From contig NZ_ATVA01000015.1 of assembly GCF_000420485.1 (NCBI RefSeq), forward strand, positions 248,001 through 312,000: 64,000 nucleotides of DNA, in the 5' to 3' direction. A program made the translations under genes and the position numbers. This stretch comes from Paucidesulfovibrio longus DSM 6739 (GTDB lineage: Bacteria; Desulfobacterota; Desulfovibrionia; Desulfovibrionales; Desulfovibrionaceae). Shown here in pieces: positions 34,442 to 43,266 of the stretch. The notes below the pieces were generated by a model that ran no database searches, was not told the DNA's origin, and saw only the letters and a list, made by a program, of their open reading frames with translations. Within the stretch, counting starts at the first letter, position 1, and every line of letters starts with the position of its first letter.

Positions 34442-35100
34442 TTCCGTTCCTTGCTGAAGGCGGTTCCCAGGTGGTGGCAAAAATCGAAAGAGCGTCCGGG
34501 GGAGTCTATAGAAAGCCGGATTCGTTGGCTAGTCGGGTGAATGGATGCTTGAAGAACGTTCATCGTGTCTAGAGGAAGGATGTCGAAGCGGAGGCGATAA
34601 GCCAGAATGTTGATAAATGATGAATTTCGAGACAAGTACGCGCGCGCGTTGGGTGGGTACGTTTGCAGAGTTTTACAAAGCACGAGGCCGCGCAATACTC
34701 CCGATCGGGCAAAAGGAAACGATTGCAACGCATAAAAAGGGGGGGCGGTCAAAAACCTGGGGCTTCTTCCCATAGGACCGGATGGTGAGTACAGCATAGA
34801 GTTTCCTGCAAATTTAGACCCCCAAAAAAGCCCAAAAGCTCTCCTTGTGGGATGCGTCTGCGTAGAAAACAATCGCCCAGGAAACATGAGCAAAATCCAT
34901 CCGACACTTTTCTCCATTTTCTAGCTTTCTTTTCAGCATGATAGGCTGCACACACATGCCAATGGGAACCATCCAAATTGGAAACATGCCCAAAAGCAAT
35001 GCAGCCCTAACAAATTCTTTTCGGGGTATATATGGGGGTATGTAAGAAAAATACAACCATGAAATACGATAAATTTTGGAGTGTTATACTCTTAATGCTT
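34442..35100. other. AT-rich right-end region of the island
   Basis: About 660 bases upstream of the RM gene without a convincing gene. Open frames exist on the minus strand but have odd composition, no ribosome site and no recognisable features. The region must contain the RM promoter. Near the right end it contains GGGGTATA and GGGGGTAT copies that echo the integrase-side repeats. Confidence 0.4.
35023..35041. repeat. Right-end GGGGTATA/GGGGGTAT motif copies
   Basis: GGGGTATA (35023-35030) and GGGGGTAT (35034-35041) lie about 60 bases inside the right att site. They match the repeat family before the integrase, as expected for arm-type sites on both ends. Confidence 0.5.
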
Positions 35101-35117
35101 TTCCTCTTCCGGCACCA
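35101..35117 (+). repeat. attR, imperfect copy of the tRNA-Leu 3' end
   Basis: TTCCTCTTCCGGCACCA matches the last 18 bases of tRNA-Leu except for one missing G. Directly beyond it lies a terminator that was probably the original tRNA terminator. Confidence 0.8.
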
Positions 35118-35127
35118 CAAAGAGCAC

Positions 35128-35155
35128 AAAGCCCCGATCCACGGATCGGGGCTTT
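35128..35155. terminator. Terminator beyond attR, probably the original tRNA-Leu terminator
   Basis: AAAGCCCCGATCC and GGATCGGGGCTTT form a near-complete palindrome followed by T-rich sequence, 10 bases beyond the att copy. Confidence 0.75.
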
Positions 35156-35282
35156 TCTTTGGCATGTCCCGGCGCGGAAAACCGTCAGCCCCGCGCCGCG
35201 CCGGGGAGGCGGGCCCGGACGAGCAGCCCGCCCCGCGTCCTCTTCCCTGCCGAAGCCGCAGCCGGACGAAGTTCGGAATAGC

Positions 35283-35867
35283 TCAACGTGACTCCGCGTC
35301 CAATTCCCCGACCAGTTCCTCCACCGATGCGAGCCGGGCGTAGACCAAACCGAGCGCGGCCAGGAACGCGGCGTGGACCTGATCCGCGCCCACGCGCAAG
35401 CCGTTGAATTCGAGCGCGCAGGCGGCGCAGGCGTCGTGGGCCGCGAGGCACTCGAAGCCCAGATCGAATGCGGCCCGCACCGTGGCGTCGATGCACATGT
35501 TCGTCATCATCCCCGCGACCACCAGCCGGGAAACGCCCCGCTCCCGCAACGCGGCCTCCAGCCCCGTGTCGCGGAAGCTGTTCGGATACTGCTTGGTCAG
35601 CACCGCTTCGTCCCCCAGAGGAGCGACCTCGGCCCGGATCGCGGCACCTTGGGTACCCGGAAGGAAGAATGTCGCCCCCGGACGCACGGACTCGTGCCGG
35701 ACGTGCACCACGGGCAACCCCGCCGCGCGCCACGCCCCCAGCAGCGCCGCCGCACGCTTTCCGGCCCGTTCCGCTCCGGGCAGGGCCATGCGCCCCCCGG
35801 CGAAATAGTCGTTCTGCACGTCCACCAAGACCAGCGCCGCGCCCTCTGTCGCATGCTTCGTCTCCAT
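35283..35867 (-). CDS. Isochorismatase-family cysteine hydrolase
   Basis: A 194-residue cytoplasmic hydrolase of the isochorismatase/nicotinamidase superfamily. The catalytic triad is visible: Asp in LVLVDVQNDYF, Lys in VLTKQYPNSF and Cys in MMTNMCIDATVRAA. The substrate within the superfamily (amides such as ureas, nicotinamide-like compounds, or isochorismate) cannot be told. AAAGGAGCGGGAC precedes the ATG. It is divergent from a GlxA-type AraC regulator, a common pairing in which the regulator controls the hydrolase. Confidence 0.9.
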   Translation of the reverse strand: METKHATEGAALVLVDVQNDYFAGGRMALPGAERAGKRAAALLGAWRAAGLPVVHVRHESVRPGATFFLPGTQGAAIRAEVAPLGDEAVLTKQYPNSFRDTGLEAALRERGVSRLVVAGMMTNMCIDATVRAAFDLGFECLAAHDACAACALEFNGLRVGADQVHAAFLAALGLVYARLASVEELVGELDAESR

Positions 35868-35986
35868 GTCCCGCTCCTTTCATAAGGTATGAGTCCAGCC
35901 TCTCGAACATGCGCATTCTGCCCGGCCCGCTCCCAAAGCGCGAGTGACGGATTTGACATTCAAGAGGCGAAATCGGACAATGCCGG

Positions 35987-36967
35987 ATGCACAAGACTCT
36001 TTCCATTCTTGTGGCTGCCCTGCCGGGCTGCCTGGTTTCCAGCGTCACAGGCGTGCTCGACGTCTTCGCCGTGGCCAACATCCACGCTCAAGCCTCCTGC
36101 GGCATACGGTTTAGCGCCCGCAGCGCGGGCAACGGCCTTGCCCCGGTGCGCGGATTCGACGGGCGCACGCTCATTCCCGATGTGGACCTGCGCGCCCGGA
36201 GCAAAGACGAAGCCCCGCCGGATTTGATCGTGCTTCCCGCCATTTTCGATAACCTCCAAGGATTGCTCCCCGCACCGAGCTGGACCGCATGGATCCGCGA
36301 ATGCCACGCACAGGGAAGCTGCGTGGCCACGGTCTGCGCGGGCTCGTTCCTGCTGGCGGAAACCGGCCTGCTGGACCATCGTCCCGCCACCACCCACTGG
36401 AGCCTGGCCAAAGAATTCCGACGCCGCTATCCCAAGGTCCGGCTGCGCGCGGACCGTATGCTCCTGGACAACGGCGACTACGTCTGCGCGGGCGGAGCCA
36501 CGGCCTACCTCGATCTCAGCCTGCACCTGGTGGCCCGATTCGGCTCGCCCGAACTGGCCCTCTCCTGCGCCCGCACCCTGCTCATCGACGCGCGCCCGCC
36601 CAGCCAGGCGCCCTACCCGGCCTTCGGCCCAAACATGGCCCACGGGGACCAGGAAGTGCTCGCGGCCCAGAAACTCGCGGAACAACGTCCCGCTTCGAGC
36701 GTTGGCGACCTCGCCGATGCGGGCGGTCTGGAACCCCGCACCCTGCACCGCCGTTTCCTGGCGCGGCTCGGCCTTTCCCCCCAGGCCTACCTGCGCGAGG
36801 TGCGCGTGGAGCGAGCCAAAAAACTGCTCGCCTCCGGCACCCGCAGCGTGGAGGACATCGCCGGCGAGGTCGGCTATCTCGATGCGGCAGGATTCCGCAG
36901 GCTGTTCAAGAGCGCTACAGGGCTGACGCCGGGCGAATATCGACGTCGCTTCAGCTTTCGACACTGA
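35987..36967 (+). CDS. GlxA-type AraC-family regulator with DJ-1/PfpI-like domain
   Basis: A 326-residue transcription factor. The N-terminal half is a class I glutaminase-like (DJ-1/PfpI) domain with the nucleophile-elbow-type sequence ATVCAGSFLLAETGLL and ATTHWSLAKEF. The C-terminal 100 residues are a double AraC helix-turn-helix (LADAGGLEPRTLHRRFLARL; SVEDIAGEVGYLDAAGFRRL). Such proteins often sense small amine or amide compounds. The ATG at 35987 has only a weak ribosome site. It is divergent from the isochorismatase-family hydrolase, which is the probable target. Confidence 0.9.
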   Translation: MHKTLSILVAALPGCLVSSVTGVLDVFAVANIHAQASCGIRFSARSAGNGLAPVRGFDGRTLIPDVDLRARSKDEAPPDLIVLPAIFDNLQGLLPAPSWTAWIRECHAQGSCVATVCAGSFLLAETGLLDHRPATTHWSLAKEFRRRYPKVRLRADRMLLDNGDYVCAGGATAYLDLSLHLVARFGSPELALSCARTLLIDARPPSQAPYPAFGPNMAHGDQEVLAAQKLAEQRPASSVGDLADAGGLEPRTLHRRFLARLGLSPQAYLREVRVERAKKLLASGTRSVEDIAGEVGYLDAAGFRRLFKSATGLTPGEYRRRFSFRH

Positions 36968-36968
36968 C

Positions 36969-37003
36969 GATTGATCGTAGATTTATTAAATCAAAGATCA
37001 ATC
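36969..37003. promoter_or_regulatory. 35-bp dyad operator before the Lrp-type gene
   Basis: Outer arms GATTGATC (36969-36976) and GATCAATC (36996-37003) and the inner palindrome GATTTATTAAATC (36980-36992) share exactly the same centre, 36986. The AT-rich symmetric form fits an Lrp/AsnC operator, likely bound by the product of the next gene. Confidence 0.75.
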
Positions 37004-37008
37004 TGCAA

Positions 37009-37035
37009 TTGACAACCCCACATAAGCAGTAATAT
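37009..37035 (+). promoter_or_regulatory. Promoter of the Lrp-cupin-RidA operon
   Basis: TTGACA (37009-37014) and TAATAT (37030-37035) have a short 15-base spacer. Transcription would start only a few bases before the ATG at 37045, and no ribosome site is visible, so the message may be leaderless. Confidence 0.5.
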
Positions 37036-37044
37036 CGTCAACAC

Positions 37045-37533
37045 ATGAACGACAATCCAGCCATCGACGAGATCAATCGGCAAATTCTGGAAATTCTGCG
37101 TGCGGACGCCCGCACGCCCAACGCGGAGATCGCCCGGCAGGTGGGCCTGACCACCTCGGCCGTGCACGAACGGGTACGCAAGCTGGAAACGCGCGGAATC
37201 ATCCGGGGCTATTCCGCCGTGCTCGACGCGGACGCCCTTGGCCAGGGCCTGCTCGCCTTCGTGGGCGTGCGCATCGCCCCGCACCGCGAGGCCATGAACG
37301 TGGCCCGCGCCCTGTCCGAGGCGCACGGCGCGGAGGAGGTCTTCCACATGGCCGGGGAGGAATGCTTTTTGGTCAAGGTCCGCTGCGCCGGAACCGGGGA
37401 ACTGGAACAGGTGCTCCTGGCCTTGAACGACATCCCCGCCGTGACGTCCACCCGCACGGTCATCGCCCTGCGTCCCGTCAAGGAGTCGCCCGGACCGGAA
37501 CTGCCGCGAACCAAGCAAGGAGAAGATGAATGA
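37045..37533 (+). CDS. Lrp/AsnC-family regulator
   Basis: A 162-residue regulator. The N-terminal helix-turn-helix (IDEINRQILEILRADARTPN, AEIARQVGLTTSAVHERVRKLE) leads to a RAM ligand-binding domain with GLLAFVGVRIAPH and HMAGEECFLVKVRC. Family members bind amino acids as octamers and often autoregulate. A 35-bp dyad lies directly upstream. The stop codon overlaps the next gene's ATG, so cupin and RidA are translated with it. It has no obvious ribosome site. Confidence 0.93.
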   Translation: MNDNPAIDEINRQILEILRADARTPNAEIARQVGLTTSAVHERVRKLETRGIIRGYSAVLDADALGQGLLAFVGVRIAPHREAMNVARALSEAHGAEEVFHMAGEECFLVKVRCAGTGELEQVLLALNDIPAVTSTRTVIALRPVKESPGPELPRTKQGEDE

Positions 37534-37901
37534 GCAAAGGCAGATTGGACAAGATCGACGTGGCCGAGAAATTCGGCCTGTTCACGCAGCAATGGCAGGG
37601 CAAGGTCGTGGCCGAGATGAACGGCATGTACGTCAAGCTGGCCCGGCTGGAGGGCGAGTTCATCCCGCATACGCACGAAGCCGAGGACGAGATGTTCTAC
37701 GTGCTCGACGGAGAGCTGACCATGCGCCTGCCGGACCGCGACGTTACCGTGGGACCGGGACAGTTCATCGTGGTTCCGCGCGGGGTGGAACACATGCCCG
37801 TCTGCCCGCGCGAAACGAAGATCATGCTCATCGAGCCCAAGGAAACCGTCAACACCGGCGACGCGGACAGCGAACGCAGGGTCGAGCCGGAGTGGATATG
37901 A
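37530..37901 (+). CDS. Small cupin-domain protein
   Basis: A 123-residue single-domain cupin. Motif 1 is GEFIPHTHEAEDEMFYVLDGELT, with metal-binding His-x-His and Glu. Motif 2 is PGQFIVVPRGVEHMPVCPRE, with the last His ligand. It probably binds one metal ion, but the reaction is not known. It overlaps both the upstream regulator and the downstream RidA gene by ATGA junctions, which points to one functional unit. Confidence 0.9.
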   Translation: MSKGRLDKIDVAEKFGLFTQQWQGKVVAEMNGMYVKLARLEGEFIPHTHEAEDEMFYVLDGELTMRLPDRDVTVGPGQFIVVPRGVEHMPVCPRETKIMLIEPKETVNTGDADSERRVEPEWI

Positions 37902-38299
37902 CCCGGCGCGAGAACATCAGCTACGGACACCCCCTGGAAGCCAAGCTCGGTTTCTCCCGCGCGCGCCGCGTGGGCGACATCCTGGCGCTGACCGGATGCG
38001 CGCCCATCGCCCCGGACGGAAGCGTGCACGCGCCCGGCGACATGTACGCCCAAACCGTGCGCAGCCTGGAAATCATCCAGGATGTGCTCGCCCGCGCCGG
38101 AGCGGGCCTCGAAGACGTGGTCCGCACCCGGATCATGGTCACGGACATGGAGCGCTGGGAAGAGGCCGCCCGCGCCCACGGCGAGGTCTTCGGCGAAGTC
38201 CGTCCGGCCTGCACTTTCTTGCAGGTCTGCCGCTTCATCAACCCGGAATGGCTGGTGGAAATCGAAGCGGACGCCGTCATGGGCGTTGCCGCGGACTGA
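37898..38299 (+). CDS. RidA-family enamine/imine deaminase
   Basis: A 133-residue YjgF/YER057c/UK114-type protein. RidA hydrolyses reactive enamine/imine intermediates made by PLP enzymes. The family pattern is visible: GDILALTGCAPIAPDGSVHA, DMYAQTVRSLEIIQDVLARAGAG (LEDVVRTRIMVTDM) and the C-terminal NPEWLVEIEADAVM, which lies where the usual catalytic-region Arg and Glu fall. ATG at 37898 overlaps the cupin stop. The link with an Lrp regulator suggests a role in amino-acid metabolism. Confidence 0.92.
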   Translation: MTRRENISYGHPLEAKLGFSRARRVGDILALTGCAPIAPDGSVHAPGDMYAQTVRSLEIIQDVLARAGAGLEDVVRTRIMVTDMERWEEAARAHGEVFGEVRPACTFLQVCRFINPEWLVEIEADAVMGVAAD

Positions 38300-38332
38300 C
38301 CGCGCCGCAATAGATTCAAATCTCCGTTTAAG

Positions 38333-38373
38333 TCGCGGCGGGGGTGCTCTTTTATTGTGCACTCCCGCCGCGA
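38333..38373. other. Strong hairpin between RidA and chemoreceptor genes
   Basis: A 15-bp stem (38333-38347 with 38359-38373, one G-T pair) closes an 11-base T-rich loop. No T run follows on the plus strand, so it may be a weak terminator or an mRNA-stability hairpin. Confidence 0.55.
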
Positions 38374-38521
38374 TGTGCTATGCTCGGATTGAGGGGGCAT
38401 TGCAGCCGTTCATGCGGAACGCAGTTCCGAATGGATGGACGTCCTGCAACGTCATCACGCATGTCCGCGGCATGGCTGCGGAGTCATCTTTCAGACCGAG
38501 AAAGAGCACGGGGGAACCACC

Positions 38522-40858
38522 ATGAGGAAATCCATCAAGGCGAAGCTGGTCGCGGGGCTGCTGATCACCATCGCGCTTCCTGTCGCGGCGATTTTCAGCA
38601 TCATCGCCTGGAACACCAGCAACCAGTCCTTCGACAATTTCATCAGCAGCACGGACAAAGAGCTTCGCCAGGTCGACAAGACCATCGAAACCTTCATGAA
38701 CCAGGCCCGCCTCAACGCCAATATGGCCGCGAGCGGCCCCATGTACGGACGCATCGACGCCGGGCTGACCAGCTACGCGGACACCACCTCGGACAACATC
38801 TCCCGCATCCGGCCCGACGACCAGCTCGGGCACGAGATTCGCGGCTTTCTGAGCTCCATTCAGAAAAGCCACCCGAACTACGTGGACGTCTACATCGGCA
38901 CCCGCTACGGCAGCATGATCATGGGCAGGGACACCTCCCTGCCCGCGGGCTACGATCCGCGCAAGCGGCCCTGGTATCCCAAGGCCCTGGAAACGCCCGA
39001 CCAATCCAGCATCTCCGACGCCTACGTTTCCACCACGGGCGACGTGACCATCAGCATCATGCACCCGTTCAAGGACGACGCAGGGCAGATTCTGGGCGTC
39101 GCCGCCATCGACATCACGCTCACGGACATGACCGACCTGATCAAGAACCTCAAGGTCGGCGAAAACGGTTTCGTGGTGCTGCTCCAGGGAGACGGCACCG
39201 TGCTCGCGGACCCGCGCCACGACGATTTCAACTCCAAGAAGGCCCAGGAGGTTTCCGAGGCGTACGGCGCGCTCTACGCCAAGGGCTCGGGCCACCTCGA
39301 AGTCAACGTGGACGGCGAGAAATACGAAGGCGTCATCCACACTTCCGAGACCCTCGGCTGGAAGTACATCGGCTTCATCCCGGAAAAGGAAATCATGGCG
39401 CCCGTCTACGCCGCCCTGTTCCAGATGGTCTGGGTCATCCTCGGCAGCCTCGTGTTCCTGGCCGTGGCCATCTGGCTCTTCACGGACAGAAGCATGGTGC
39501 GCCCGCTGCAACGGGTGCTCCGGTTCCTGCGCGAGGTCGTGGACGGCGACTTCACCCGGCGGCTCAATGAAACCCGCGCCGACGAAATCGGCGAGATCTT
39601 CTGCGCGCTGGACCGCATGGCGGACACGCTTCAGGCCAAGGCGGACCTCGCCACGAGCATCGCTTCCGGCGACCTGACCCGCGAGGTGCACCTCGCCTCC
39701 GAGCGCGACGCCCTGGGCAAGGCCCTGGAAACCATGAACGCGAACCTCAACCAGATCATCCGCCAGGTCAGCACCGCGTCGGTACAGATCGATTCCGGCT
39801 CGGACCAGGTCTCCAGCTCCAGCCAGGCCCTCTCCCAGGGGGCCACGGAGCAGGCCGCGTCCCTGGAGGAAATCACCAGCTCCATGACCGAGATCAGCTC
39901 GCAGACCAAGGCCAACGCCGAAAACGCCTCCCTGGCGAACCGGATGATGGGCGAAGCCAAGGACACCGTGCAAAACGGACAGAAGGCCGGACGCGAGATG
40001 GCCGACGCCATGACGGAAATCGCGGACTCCAGCGCCAAGGTTTCCAAGATCATCAAGGTCATCGACGAAATCGCCTTCCAGACCAACCTGCTGGCGCTGA
40101 ACGCGGCGGTGGAGGCGGCCCGCGCAGGCAGCCACGGCAAGGGATTCGCCGTGGTGGCGGAAGAGGTCCGCAACCTCGCCTCCCGCAGCGCCAAGGCCGC
40201 CCAGGAAACCACGCAGCTCATCGAAACCGCGCTCGCGCGGGTCGAGGTCGGCCGCGAACTGACGGGCCGGCTGGATGAAAACTTCGAGGGCATCACCGGC
40301 GCGGCGGCCAAGGTCGCGGATCTCGTGGCCGAGATCGCCGCAGCGTCCAACGAGCAGGCCGAGGGAGTCGGACAGATCAACACGGGCCTGCACCAGGTGG
40401 ACATGGTCACGCAGCAGAACACGGCCAACGCCGAGGAAACCGCCTCCGCGGCCGAGGAACTCGCCTCCCAGGCCGCCCAGCTGCGCGCCATTCTCCAGCG
40501 CTTCCGGCTCAAGGACCGGGATGCGTACGCCTCGAAGGAACGCTCCTCCCGCCAGGATTCCGACACCGGGCGCGGCGAACGCGAAGCCTCCGGCAAGCGC
40601 TACACCGTGCGCACCTCCAAGCCGCAGCCCCTGCCCTCGGCGCAGGCCGCAAAGCCCAAGACCGAGACAGCCAAGCCCGGCAAGCCCGCAGCCAAGCCCA
40701 AGCCGGAAACCGGCAAGGAACACGGCGGCAAGTCCGCCCCGGACGACGCCTGGGGAGCCGCGCCCGCGGCAGCTCCCAAGGCAAAGCCCAAGGCTTCCGA
40801 GGAAGTGCGGCCCGAAGACGTCATTTCTCTGGACGGCGACGAATTCGGCCGCTACTAG
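38522..40858 (+). CDS. Methyl-accepting chemotaxis protein, dCache sensor
   Basis: A 778-residue chemoreceptor. The first membrane helix is at about 10-32. The periplasmic double-Cache domain (about 35-295) contains [12 protein letters not shown] and [17 protein letters not shown], the usual ligand-pocket segment. The second helix is at about 298-322, then HAMP, then the signalling hairpin with tip [21 protein letters not shown] at about 515. A 110-residue Pro/Ala/Lys-rich tail follows, ending in DEFGRY, unusual in length and possibly a flexible tether for CheR or other partners. GGGG precedes the ATG at 38522. The cytoplasmic part resembles the receptor at 2023, but the sensor domains differ. 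Confidence 0.94.
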   Translation: MRKSIKAKLVAGLLITIALPVAAIFSIIAWNTSNQSFDNFISSTDKELRQVDKTIETFMNQARLNANMAASGPMYGRIDAGLTSYADTTSDNISRIRPDDQLGHEIRGFLSSIQKSHPNYVDVYIGTRYGSMIMGRDTSLPAGYDPRKRPWYPKALETPDQSSISDAYVSTTGDVTISIMHPFKDDAGQILGVAAIDITLTDMTDLIKNLKVGENGFVVLLQGDGTVLADPRHDDFNSKKAQEVSEAYGALYAKGSGHLEVNVDGEKYEGVIHTSETLGWKYIGFIPEKEIMAPVYAALFQMVWVILGSLVFLAVAIWLFTDRSMVRPLQRVLRFLREVVDGDFTRRLNETRADEIGEIFCALDRMADTLQAKADLATSIASGDLTREVHLASERDALGKALETMNANLNQIIRQVSTASVQIDSGSDQVSSSSQALSQGATEQAASLEEITSSMTEISSQTKANAENASLANRMMGEAKDTVQNGQKAGREMADAMTEIADSSAKVSKIIKVIDEIAFQTNLLALNAAVEAARAGSHGKGFAVVAEEVRNLASRSAKAAQETTQLIETALARVEVGRELTGRLDENFEGITGAAAKVADLVAEIAAASNEQAEGVGQINTGLHQVDMVTQQNTANAEETASAAEELASQAAQLRAILQRFRLKDRDAYASKERSSRQDSDTGRGEREASGKRYTVRTSKPQPLPSAQAAKPKTETAKPGKPAAKPKPETGKEHGGKSAPDDAWGAAPAAAPKAKPKASEEVRPEDVISLDGDEFGRY

Positions 40859-40887
40859 CAGCGCCCGCAACCTCCCGCACTTTGCAG

Positions 40888-40912
40888 GCCCCGGCTTCGG
40901 TCGGGGCTTTTT
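40888..40912 (+). terminator. Terminator after the dCache chemoreceptor
   Basis: GCCCCG and CGGGGC close a TTCG-containing loop and are followed by TTTTTT. Confidence 0.75.
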
Positions 40913-40988
40913 TCATGGCAAGGCACGCAATTTGCTTTTGCCCTTCCAGGCAATCATTTCCTCTTCAGCATATAATCGGGAGTCCACC

Positions 40989-42161
40989 ATGGTCGATCCG
41001 CTGAAAATCGCGGTCACGCGACAGATCAACAAAGAAACGAATGCGTTCGAAAGCCATAACGGGATTGAAATCGTCAATTCGCGACCCTTGCGGGTGGGAA
41101 TCGACCTTTCCAACGTCTGCAACGTCAACTGCATATTCTGCCTCGCCAAAGGCGGCCGAAAGAAGCGGTCGGATCCCGACGCTTTTCGCTCCGCGGACTG
41201 GATCGACCATCTTTCCACGCTGCTGCCCTTCATGCAGCGCGCCATCTTCAGCTCCTTCGAGGCCATCATCGCCCCGGAATTCCCCCAGGCGGTGGAAAAG
41301 GTCCGGCGCAGCTACACGCCGTTCAACATCTTTACCAACGGTCTGGCGCTGACGCCCGAAATGTCAAAATTCTGTCTGGAAAACGGTCTGGCCTCCATGA
41401 ACTGCTCGTTCCACGCGGCGGACAAGACCACCTACCACGGCATCATGCGCGGCTCGGACTACGACACCGTCCTCGCCAACCTGATGCACCTGAAATTCCT
41501 GGCAAGAAAGATCAATCCCGATTTTCACCTGACCATGGTCTTCTGCGCCATGCGCCGCAACATCAAGCAGCTGCCCGCCTATGTGGACCTCGCCTATGCC
41601 GTGGGCGCCAAGGCCATCCAGGTCAACTACCTGCTCGTGACCGACGAGGACACCGGGCTGGAGCACGAGTCCATGTTCTTCCACCAGCATCTCTACGACC
41701 GCAACATCCACATCGCCAAGGCCAAGGCCACGCAGCTGGGCATCAAGCTGCTGCACCAGCCCACGTTCGGCGACTTTCAGGCTCAAAGCGGCGCCCTGGC
41801 CCCCTGCTACCGCCCCTGGGAACACCTCATCGTCACCCGCGACGGCGACGTCTCCATCTGCTGCGGCGGAACAAGCAACCAGGGCAACATCTTTGAAAAA
41901 GACTTCTTCAGCGTCTGGAACAGCGAAACGTTCCAGACCTTCCGGCGCAGGGTGAACTCGGACAACCCGCCCAAGGTCTGCCGTTCCTGCACGAGAGGCC
42001 GCGAGAACCCGCTCGATCCGCGCACGCACCTGACCTACCTGCGGCGGTTCCCGAACGTCGAACAGCAGCGCCGCCTGCGCGACATCGTCGACGGTTTCGA
42101 AAAGGGCCGGAAAGTCGTCCTGCCGGACGCGGAAACCGAACACGCGCCCTGCGCGCTGTAA
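40989..42161 (+). CDS. Radical SAM/SPASM protein 1
   Basis: A 390-residue radical SAM enzyme. The 4Fe-4S/SAM motif is C-N-V-N-C-I-F-C (CxxxCxxC). A C-terminal SPASM-type region has CYRPWEHLIVTRDGDVSICCGG and CRSCTRG for auxiliary clusters. Radical SAM/SPASM proteins in glycan clusters often modify sugars or peptides, but the substrate is unknown here. A TATAAT (40971-40976) lies 13 bases upstream of the ATG, preceded by only a weak -35. It is followed after 15 bases by a second radical SAM gene with a similar layout, so the two probably act on related steps. Confidence 0.9.
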   Translation: MVDPLKIAVTRQINKETNAFESHNGIEIVNSRPLRVGIDLSNVCNVNCIFCLAKGGRKKRSDPDAFRSADWIDHLSTLLPFMQRAIFSSFEAIIAPEFPQAVEKVRRSYTPFNIFTNGLALTPEMSKFCLENGLASMNCSFHAADKTTYHGIMRGSDYDTVLANLMHLKFLARKINPDFHLTMVFCAMRRNIKQLPAYVDLAYAVGAKAIQVNYLLVTDEDTGLEHESMFFHQHLYDRNIHIAKAKATQLGIKLLHQPTFGDFQAQSGALAPCYRPWEHLIVTRDGDVSICCGGTSNQGNIFEKDFFSVWNSETFQTFRRRVNSDNPPKVCRSCTRGRENPLDPRTHLTYLRRFPNVEQQRRLRDIVDGFEKGRKVVLPDAETEHAPCAL

Positions 42162-42176
42162 CCCCGGGAGAGGATC

Positions 42177-43256
42177 ATGCTGACGCCTGTGGAACGCGCC
42201 AAAATCCAGAACAAGATTCTGCTCAACGCCTACGCCGACTCCAACACGCCGGTGCTGGCCACCTACCCAAGGCGCATCCAGATTCTGCCGACCCTGCGCT
42301 GCAACTACCGCTGCCGGATGTGCTTCCAGCCGGACGAGGACCACAAGCAGGGCGGCGAAATCGATTTCGCCCTGCTGCGCAAGCTGGAGCACGTCTATCC
42401 CTTCATGGAAGAGGTCTACTTCACCGGGGGAGAGCCGCTGCTCTATTCCCGCCTGGAGGAGGCCACGCGCCTGTTCGCGGCCCACGGCGTCCGGGTGACC
42501 ATGTCCAGCAACGGCTCCCTGCTCAAGGGCGAGCTGCTCCCGCTGGCCCTGGACCACTTCCACATGATCAAGGTCAGCATCGACGCGGCCTCGCCCAAGA
42601 CCTACGCGGGCATCCGCATCAACGGAAATTTCAACAACGTCATCGCCAACCTCGCGCGCGTCTCGGCCATGAAGGGACAGCGCCGCAGCCTGACCCCGCA
42701 CCTCCAGTTCGGCTTCGTGGCCATGCGTTCCAACATCGAGGAACTGCCCAAGCTCGTGGCCCTCGCCGCGGACATCGGCATTTCCTCAATCCACGTGGGG
42801 CACGTGGCCTCCGGCGAGGTGCAGGGCGACATGGGCGATGAATCCCTGTCCCGCCACAAGGAACTGAGCGACGAACAGTTCCTGCGGGCCCAGGAAATGG
42901 CCCAGGCCCTGGGCGTGGAAATCCGCCTGCCCCGGCTGTTCGGCGCGGCAGGCGGCACGCAGGACGCAAAGCCGTCCACCACCAAGGTCTACGACACGGG
43001 AATCTGCAAGGAACCCTGGAAATTCATGCTGCTCAACCCGGACGGACGCATCAGCATCTGCTGCCACAAGGGCATCATCGCCGGCAACCTCGCGGAATCG
43101 GATTTCGACGAAATCTGGAACAACGCCTTTTACCAACGCATCCGCAGAACGCTGAACACGGCCAACGAACCGCCCGAATGCTCCGGCTGCCCGTACTACA
43201 AGCGCACGCTCATGGCCGAACGGGCGCGGGAGCCGCAAGCGCAGGCCGTGGTCTAG
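42177..43256 (+). CDS. Radical SAM/SPASM protein 2
   Basis: A 359-residue radical SAM enzyme. The cluster motif C-N-Y-R-C-R-M-C is followed by the SAM-binding GGEP (VYFTGGEPLLYS). The SPASM region is CKEPWKFMLLNPDGRISICC and CSGCPYYK. It is related in plan to the preceding gene but has a canonical GGEP element, which the first one lacks in recognisable form. GGGAGAGG precedes the ATG. It is part of an operon with WcbI, a glycosyltransferase and an SGNH-like protein. Confidence 0.92.
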   Translation: MLTPVERAKIQNKILLNAYADSNTPVLATYPRRIQILPTLRCNYRCRMCFQPDEDHKQGGEIDFALLRKLEHVYPFMEEVYFTGGEPLLYSRLEEATRLFAAHGVRVTMSSNGSLLKGELLPLALDHFHMIKVSIDAASPKTYAGIRINGNFNNVIANLARVSAMKGQRRSLTPHLQFGFVAMRSNIEELPKLVALAADIGISSIHVGHVASGEVQGDMGDESLSRHKELSDEQFLRAQEMAQALGVEIRLPRLFGAAGGTQDAKPSTTKVYDTGICKEPWKFMLLNPDGRISICCHKGIIAGNLAESDFDEIWNNAFYQRIRRTLNTANEPPECSGCPYYKRTLMAERAREPQAQAVV

Positions 43257-43266
43257 GAGGCCGTCC

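Larger units (their letters stand above)
23548..35117. mobile_element. Integrated genomic island at tRNA-Leu, about 11.6 kb
   Basis: The island is bounded by the tRNA-Leu 3' end and an imperfect direct repeat of it. It starts with a P4-type integrase reading away from the tRNA. It contains an AlpA-like regulator and a Rep-like protein, as in satellite or P4-like elements, and a cargo of a Type ISP restriction-modification enzyme, an ArdC-like zincin and an AT-rich unknown gene. Several stretches are much AT-richer than the host chromosome. No capsid, portal, conjugation or relaxase genes are seen, so it would need a helper to move. Confidence 0.9.

Noticed and set aside
34438-34917. 159-codon minus-strand frame upstream of the RM gene
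   Set aside because: It overlaps the RM start, has no ribosome site and no recognisable features; treated as the promoter/end region of the island.
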